In this document: piece by piece, positions 59,198-64,000 of the stretch
Layout: each line of letters begins with the position of its first letter
Numbering within the stretch: the first letter of the stretch is position 1
Assembly: GCF_020537505.1 (NCBI RefSeq)
Contig: NZ_JAJBMO010000006.1
Span: forward strand, 124,001-188,000
Length of the DNA: 64,000 bases
DNA from: Blautia glucerasea
GTDB taxonomy: Bacteria; Bacillota; Clostridia; Lachnospirales; Lachnospiraceae
Direction of reading: 5' to 3'
Notes under the pieces: generated by a model
Database searches by the model: none
Seen by the model: only the letters and a program-made list of their open reading frames with translations
Told to the model about the DNA's origin: nothing
Translations under genes and position numbers: made by a program

Positions 59198-60366
59198 ATT
59201 CTAGCCACTCCGCTCTTAATGGCAGCTTCTGCCGTAGCCTTTGCAACTGCATTTTTCACACGTGAGTCAAATGCAGCCGGCAGAATATAGTCAGCGCAGA
59301 GTTCTTCGTCGCTTACCAGACTTGCGATTGCATACGCAGCGGCAATCTTCATTTCATCGTTGATGTCGGATGCGCGGACATCAAGGGCCCCGCGGAAGAT
59401 TCCTGGGAAGCAGAGAACATTGTTCACCTGGTTCGGGTAGTCGGAACGACCGGTGGATACAACTGCTGCTCCTGCTGCCTTGGCCTCATCTGGAAAAATC
59501 TCCGGAGTTGGATTTGCGCAGGCAAAGATGATCGGATCTTTCGCCATGGTGCGAACCATATCCGGAGTAAGGGTTCCAGGTGCGGAAACACCGATAAATA
59601 CGTCAGCACCTTTGATTACCTCGCTCAGGGAGCCTTTCTCATGATTGGCGTTTGTGATCTTCGCCATCTCTTCTTTAATCGGATTCAGACCCTCACGCCC
59701 CTCGTAAATTGCACCTTTACGGTCTGTCATAATAACGTTCTTAAGTCCCATGGAAATAAGAAGTTTGATAATCGCGATTCCGGCAGCTCCTGCTCCGGAA
59801 GTAACGATCTTAATGTCTTCGATTTTTTTGCCAACAACCTTCAACGCATTGATCACACCTGCAAGTGTAATAACTGCAGTACCATGCTGGTCGTCATGGA
59901 AAATCGGAATATCACAGCACTCTTTCAGCTTCTTCTCAATCTCAAAGCATCTCGGTGCGGAAATATCCTCCAGGTTTACACCGCCGAAGCTTCCAGCCAG
60001 AAGACGAACGGTCTGCACGATCTCATCTACATCCTTGCTTCGTACACAAAGCGGAATAGCATCCACATCACCAAACTCTTTGAACAGAACGCATTTGCCC
60101 TCCATAACCGGCATACCTGCCTCCGGACCGATATCTCCAAGACCAAGAACTGCGGTACCATCTGTTACAACAGCAACGGTATTCCAACGTCTGGTAAGTT
60201 CATAACTTTTATTAATATCTTTCTGAATCTCAAGGCAAGGCTGTGCAACACCAGGGGTGTAGGCAAGGCTTAAAGCATCCTTGGAATCAACCTTTGCTCT
60301 TGAAACAACTTCAATTTTACCTTTTAACTCATAGTGCATCTTTAAGGATTCTTTTGCGTAATCCAT
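59194..60366 (-). CDS. NAD(P)-dependent malic enzyme
   Basis: This 390-aa enzyme converts malate to pyruvate and CO2. It shows LAYTPGVAQPCLEI, TRRWNTVAVVTDGTAVLGLGDIGPEAGMPVMEGK (in parts), CDIPIFHDDQHGTAVI (about residues 143-158) and the nucleotide-binding VTSGAGAAGIAIIKLL. It is the short bacterial type of about 390 aa, without a phosphotransacetylase domain. ATG 60366 follows GAGGAGA; a longer frame begins in the leader without a ribosome binding site. Cofactor preference is not evident. Confidence 0.94.
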   Translation of the reverse strand: MDYAKESLKMHYELKGKIEVVSRAKVDSKDALSLAYTPGVAQPCLEIQKDINKSYELTRRWNTVAVVTDGTAVLGLGDIGPEAGMPVMEGKCVLFKEFGDVDAIPLCVRSKDVDEIVQTVRLLAGSFGGVNLEDISAPRCFEIEKKLKECCDIPIFHDDQHGTAVITLAGVINALKVVGKKIEDIKIVTSGAGAAGIAIIKLLISMGLKNVIMTDRKGAIYEGREGLNPIKEEMAKITNANHEKGSLSEVIKGADVFIGVSAPGTLTPDMVRTMAKDPIIFACANPTPEIFPDEAKAAGAAVVSTGRSDYPNQVNNVLCFPGIFRGALDVRASDINDEMKIAAAYAIASLVSDEELCADYILPAAFDSRVKNAVAKATAEAAIKSGVARI

Positions 60367-60685
60367 GTTCGTATCTCCTCTTCTGAAAAAATATGTGGAC
60401 ACTTGCTCCCATTATTATACGCAGCAAGTCCCACCCGGATACAAAATATCCACTTTGGGCTACAAGGGAAAGTATATACGAAATTTTACCAAATCACAAC
60501 ATGAAAATATGAATAAATCTCTCAATAAACAGAACACCACTCCAACCTGGTTGCCACTATTAACCCGCCCTCCCCCCAAAAACGTATTACTGAAAATAAA
60601 ATGCTCAGCATAAATCAGGGCAAACTCCCGAAGAAATAGAAGTCTGCCCCAATATCCTCCAATATTCTATTTTCGTATAATTCTC
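60367..60685. other. Spacer without a supported gene
   Basis: The 319-bp stretch between malic enzyme and the permease gene is A/T- and C-rich. I see no hairpin terminator of quality, promoter or small ORF with a ribosome binding site. Confidence 0.6.
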
Positions 60686-63019
60686 CTACTCCACATTTTT
60701 CAGCGCCACATCCATAGGAATCTTCTTAATCCTTCTAAATTGCAGCAGGGCTACCAGCACATATGCCCCCATCCCCATTGCAAACATCTCCGGATAAACC
60801 GCTGGTTTCAGATATAAGGTAAGCCATCCAGAAAAAGAGGACATCAGATATCCGTATATTCCATGAATGGTCCAGGTGGACAACCCCAGGCTAAGCAAAA
60901 TGGACAACACGACTACCCACGTAGTAGAAGTGAGATAAAGGCTGTTGATCTCCCTGTTCTCATACCCCAGAATCTTTACCATAGAAATGGCATTGGCATT
61001 TTTTTCAATAATCAGCTTGGTAAGCAGATAGATCAAAAGAGCAAACAGCACAACTGCAAATACATTGATCAGCTTAAACATCTCTCCCATAGACACATCC
61101 AGCTGACGGCTGACCTTTGTCAGATCGTCCTCTGTAATCGTTGTTGCGATCAAATCCTCATCCAGATCTGTGATCTTTTCCCTGGAAAAATAACCGTTAA
61201 AGTACCCCTCCTTTTCCCCAAAGTTTTCCCTGTAAGAAGTAATCGGCATAAACACCGTCAACGAAGCCGGATAATCGTAGATTCCCTGCACGGTAAACTC
61301 ATAGGTCTCGCTTCCGTAGGCTTCCTTCAGCACAATGGTATCCCCGGTCTTTATCTTATACTTTTCTGCATAACCGTCGGAAATCAGAACTCCATCTGTT
61401 GGAAGCTCCGCGCTTACATATGTACTGTTCTCTGAAATCCCATAGACCGTTATGGTCTCGCCATCCTGATCTGGCAGTACGTTTTTCATGGAATTCAGGC
61501 AGAACTTTTCTGCGGACGCTTCATTGGTTTTCATGGACGGAGTGAGGAATTTCTGTAGCATTCCCATAACTGTATACCGTTCCTTCTCGTCTGGCTCCTC
61601 CGGTACATTCAGCACATACTGATACGGCGCAATCATATTTTTCAAAATTTCTTCCTGATAATGATCCAAGAGCGGCTTCATCATCATTCCAAAAAGCAGC
61701 AGCACATTTGCAAAAAAGATTCCAATAAATAAAGTCAGATAACTGGATTTATTCTGCAGGATAATACGCAGCCGGAAGCGGTTGAAAAACTTAAAGTCCG
61801 GAAGACGCACAGCTTTTTTCCGTTTGGATGTGGACAGATCATGACGCAGGAATTTCAAAGGAGAAAGACGCAGTTTTCCTGAAATCAGGATCAGATTGAT
61901 TCCCAGCATGATCACTACCGGAACCACTGTGGTCAGTATAAATGCATCTGCATTCCAGCGTGTTTCATAGGTCGGCAGGCTGTAGCTGCCATAATACATA
62001 CCTGCACAAAGATCTTTAAAGGAAGTGTAGCCCAGCACGTTTCCAAGAACAGAAGCAACCACAGTTACGATCAACGGCATGGAAATATAGTGGAACAGAA
62101 GTTCTCTTCTGGAATATCCGGAAGCACGCAGGGTCCCGATCACAGAAGCTTCTTTTGTAATGGTATTATTTGTTGTAACTGCAAACACAAAAGCAATGAT
62201 CACGATCAGAATATACAGCAGCACCTCCATCATAGCCTTATCACCGCCCATGTCCTCACCGGTAAAAGTGATGGCTTGATTGGAATAGGCTGGGATAAAG
62301 CCTGTCACATTTCCATATTTAACCAGAACCTCCAGAAAATCCTCAGACATGTTTTTTGCTTCAATATCATCCTTTGGTGCCGTCTCATACTGCCAGGAAT
62401 AGCGGTACTCCAGGTGGGTGGTTCCAAAAACATCCGCACCTTCTTCTGTCATAATACCCACACCGAATTTTACAGCATCAAACATCATATCGCTGTTATC
62501 AGAAAATAAACAACTGTAGTCGGGTAATGCTACATATCCGGTAACCTTCAGCTGTTCTCCCCCAATTTCTATCTTGTCGCCAACCTTCAGCTTGTTATTA
62601 TCTGCATACATCCGGTCAATAGCGATCTCGTTTTTCCCAGCTGGCATCACGCCTGACATCAGGCACACAAGATTCATATCGGTGCGATCCTGATAAATAC
62701 GCATGGTTCCCTCTTCGTTTCCATCCAGGTCTGCATCCACAGCTTCATCGCGGTAAAAGTTTTCGCAGATTCGTACTTTTCCATTTTTTTCAATTTTCTT
62801 CAGATCACTTTCGCTGGCTTTCGAAGAGAGGGTAAAGTTGCCATGTTCAATGTTATATTTTTCGAAACCTTCGTCATAGGCTGCCAGCATACTGTCATCC
62901 GCCACCAGAAATCCCGAGACAAAACCTATGGTCAATGTCATAAACAGAAAAATCACAATATATTTTCCGAAATCACTTTTCAATTCTCTTGGAAGACGTT
63001 TCCACAATGGATTCTTCAT
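60686..63019 (-). CDS. FtsX-like ABC transporter permease
   Basis: This 777-aa membrane protein has a first transmembrane segment (residues 19-39), a large extracytoplasmic domain, three helices at about 255-390, a second helix set from about 430, and a second extracytoplasmic domain. The last three helices are at about 655-760. This duplicated FtsX/MacB-like layout fits the BceB/SalY-type permeases used for export or for antimicrobial sensing. Its substrate is unknown. It begins 11 bp after the ATPase gene, whose promoter has DtxR-type and Fur-type sites. Confidence 0.86.
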   Translation of the reverse strand: MKNPLWKRLPRELKSDFGKYIVIFLFMTLTIGFVSGFLVADDSMLAAYDEGFEKYNIEHGNFTLSSKASESDLKKIEKNGKVRICENFYRDEAVDADLDGNEEGTMRIYQDRTDMNLVCLMSGVMPAGKNEIAIDRMYADNNKLKVGDKIEIGGEQLKVTGYVALPDYSCLFSDNSDMMFDAVKFGVGIMTEEGADVFGTTHLEYRYSWQYETAPKDDIEAKNMSEDFLEVLVKYGNVTGFIPAYSNQAITFTGEDMGGDKAMMEVLLYILIVIIAFVFAVTTNNTITKEASVIGTLRASGYSRRELLFHYISMPLIVTVVASVLGNVLGYTSFKDLCAGMYYGSYSLPTYETRWNADAFILTTVVPVVIMLGINLILISGKLRLSPLKFLRHDLSTSKRKKAVRLPDFKFFNRFRLRIILQNKSSYLTLFIGIFFANVLLLFGMMMKPLLDHYQEEILKNMIAPYQYVLNVPEEPDEKERYTVMGMLQKFLTPSMKTNEASAEKFCLNSMKNVLPDQDGETITVYGISENSTYVSAELPTDGVLISDGYAEKYKIKTGDTIVLKEAYGSETYEFTVQGIYDYPASLTVFMPITSYRENFGEKEGYFNGYFSREKITDLDEDLIATTITEDDLTKVSRQLDVSMGEMFKLINVFAVVLFALLIYLLTKLIIEKNANAISMVKILGYENREINSLYLTSTTWVVVLSILLSLGLSTWTIHGIYGYLMSSFSGWLTLYLKPAVYPEMFAMGMGAYVLVALLQFRRIKKIPMDVALKNVE

Positions 63020-63030
63020 AGTACACCGCC

Positions 63031-63729
63031 TTACCAGTCCAGGTCGTCAGCTGCGACTTTGGACTCATTTAGATAATTTTTGCGGATCTGACCATCACGG
63101 AGCTTCACCACACGGTCTGCCATATTTTTGATGGCATCGTTGTGGGTAACCATGATGATGGTATTTCCATACTTCTGGTTGACCTGCTCGATCAAACGCA
63201 GAATTTCCTTGGAGGTGTTGTAATCCAGCGCTCCTGTTGGCTCATCGCAAAGAAGGATGTCCGGATTTTTTACAATGGCACGACCAATCGCTGTTCTCTG
63301 CTGCTGACCGCCGGAAAGCTGGTTTGGAAGCTTATGTCTGTGCTCATAAAGCCCCAGGGTATGAAGCAATTCATCAATATCCAGGGCCTTATCGCTGAGA
63401 TAGGCTCCCACTTCGATATTTTCCTTCACATTTAAATTGGGGATCAGATTATACATCTGGAAAACATAGCCCAAATGCTTCCGGCGGTAAAGAGTCAGCG
63501 CCTTATCCTTCATATCCCCTGTTTTTTCCCCGTTTATGGAAATATAGCCCTCATCTGGCTCATCAATTCCACCGATAATATTCAAAAGTGTGGATTTTCC
63601 GGAACCAGACGGTCCAAGAAGCACGCAGAATTCGCCTTTTTCCACAGAAAAATCAATTCCTCGGAGAACCTCTGTCCTGCTGTCTCCAGAACCGAAGCCT
63701 TTCTTCAAACCTTTGATTTCAAGAAACAT
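63031..63729 (-). CDS. ABC transporter ATP-binding protein (MacB/LolD type)
   Basis: This 232-aa ATPase has Walker A LLGPSGSGKSTLLNIIGG (residues 37-54), Q-loop YVFQMYNLIPNL, signature LSGGQQQRTAIGRAI (about 138-152), Walker B DILLCDEPTGALD and switch His VTHND. It is typical of the MacB/BceA group paired with FtsX-like permeases, as here. The GGGAGG leader is at correct distance. It is the first gene of a two-gene operon. Confidence 0.94.
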   Translation of the reverse strand: MFLEIKGLKKGFGSGDSRTEVLRGIDFSVEKGEFCVLLGPSGSGKSTLLNIIGGIDEPDEGYISINGEKTGDMKDKALTLYRRKHLGYVFQMYNLIPNLNVKENIEVGAYLSDKALDIDELLHTLGLYEHRHKLPNQLSGGQQQRTAIGRAIVKNPDILLCDEPTGALDYNTSKEILRLIEQVNQKYGNTIIMVTHNDAIKNMADRVVKLRDGQIRKNYLNESKVAADDLDW

Positions 63730-63808
63730 CTTTTTTCCTCCCTATAAACAATTTTAGTTCACGAACTATTTTCTCTCAAAACAATTACAGTGATTTCTAC
63801 GCCGTCTT

Positions 63809-63824
63809 GTTAGTTCTTGCTAAC
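63809..63824. promoter_or_regulatory. GTTAG-N6-CTAAC operator 6 (ABC operon)
   Basis: GTTAG-TTCTTG-CTAAC has perfect arms. It lies 80 bp upstream of the ABC ATPase start. Confidence 0.72.
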
Positions 63825-63870
63825 TTATGTTTATCATAACTCTTTTATCTGGATATGAAAAGAAGTGTAT

Positions 63871-63887
63871 TTGAGAATAATTCTCAA
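63871..63887. promoter_or_regulatory. Fur-type 7-1-7 box upstream of the ABC operon
   Basis: TGAGAAT-A-ATTCTCA is a perfect 7-1-7 inverted repeat (extended by T/A on either side) of the Fur/PerR pattern. It is 142 bp upstream of the ABC ATPase start and 47 bp from operator 6. It is the only such box I found. Confidence 0.62.
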
Positions 63888-64000
63888 CAACAGCAGTTTC
63901 GTTTTTTCGAAAAATATTTTGTTAAAAATTACTTTTACCGAAATTGGTTTTTGAGATTTTCCAATATATTTTTCACAAAAGATGTGGTATTTCCACAGAT

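Overview
The window is a chromosomal segment of a low-to-mid GC anaerobic Firmicute, most likely a gut Lachnospiraceae (Blautia/Mediterraneibacter-like). The reasons are AGGAGG ribosome binding sites, TTG and GTG starts, TTGACA-17-TATAAT promoters, a ZTP riboswitch before fhs, a uronate isomerase operon, two feoA genes plus feoB, DUF3793/DUF2325/DUF6110 genes and a Na+-pump decarboxylase beta subunit. The genus is an inference. No phage, plasmid, CRISPR array or rRNA was seen.

Layout. 1-8.9 kb, mostly minus strand: hflKC behind a leader with a yybP-ykoY-like (Mn2+-type) riboswitch, adenine deaminase, a degenerate sigma-70-like protein, a seven-tRNA array with its own promoter and terminator, then two phosphodiesterases, the XTP/dITP pyrophosphatase and an rRNA methyltransferase, and a rhodanese. 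9-16.6 kb: a uronate regulon with a LacI regulator and uxaC on minus, and uxaA-uxaB-kdgA-kdgK on plus. The divergent region carries two matching 14-bp palindromes, each just downstream of a promoter. 16.6-19.1 kb: a decayed patch (aldo/keto reductase and LysR fragments, a truncated gene before an M42 peptidase). 19.4-25.4 kb: surface functions (repeat-bearing phosphodiester glycosidase, large secreted protein, DHHW + MBOAT acyl-transfer pair). 25.5-28.9 kb: AraB-like kinase, an araA-like remnant between two MITE-like repeats, threonine aldolase. 29.1-30.8 kb: a second yybP-ykoY-like riboswitch before oadB and a 38-residue OadG-like peptide.

30.8-39.3 kb: rhodanese-TtcA fusion, DUF1700-like protein, ZTP riboswitch-fhs, purC, and two overlapping TPR-GGDEF genes. 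39.5-48.5 kb: HAD phosphatase, an AraC/DUF4867/fucose-isomerase-like/xylulokinase sugar locus, an orphan HicB, GH3 and AraC remnants, and a YihS-like isomerase. 48.9-57.9 kb: a metal locus (flavodoxin, DUF3793, DUF2325, a P1B-type ATPase without a CPC motif, DUF6110, a DtxR-family regulator, a Cys-rich Fur-like regulator, FeoB, two FeoA). 58.3-63.8 kb: S66 peptidase, malic enzyme, and an ABC exporter-like pair.

The strongest system-level signal is a palindrome GTTAG-N6-CTAAC at six places, before the DUF2325 gene, feoB, feoAA and the ABC pair. In two promoters it overlaps the -10 box. It fits a metal regulon of the DtxR-family protein encoded here. A second signal is a ~144-bp intergenic repeat with GTTACTRTTC-type ends, in eight intact, deleted or collapsed copies. 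A third is the use of one riboswitch class with the same termination logic before hflKC and before a Na+-pump subunit.
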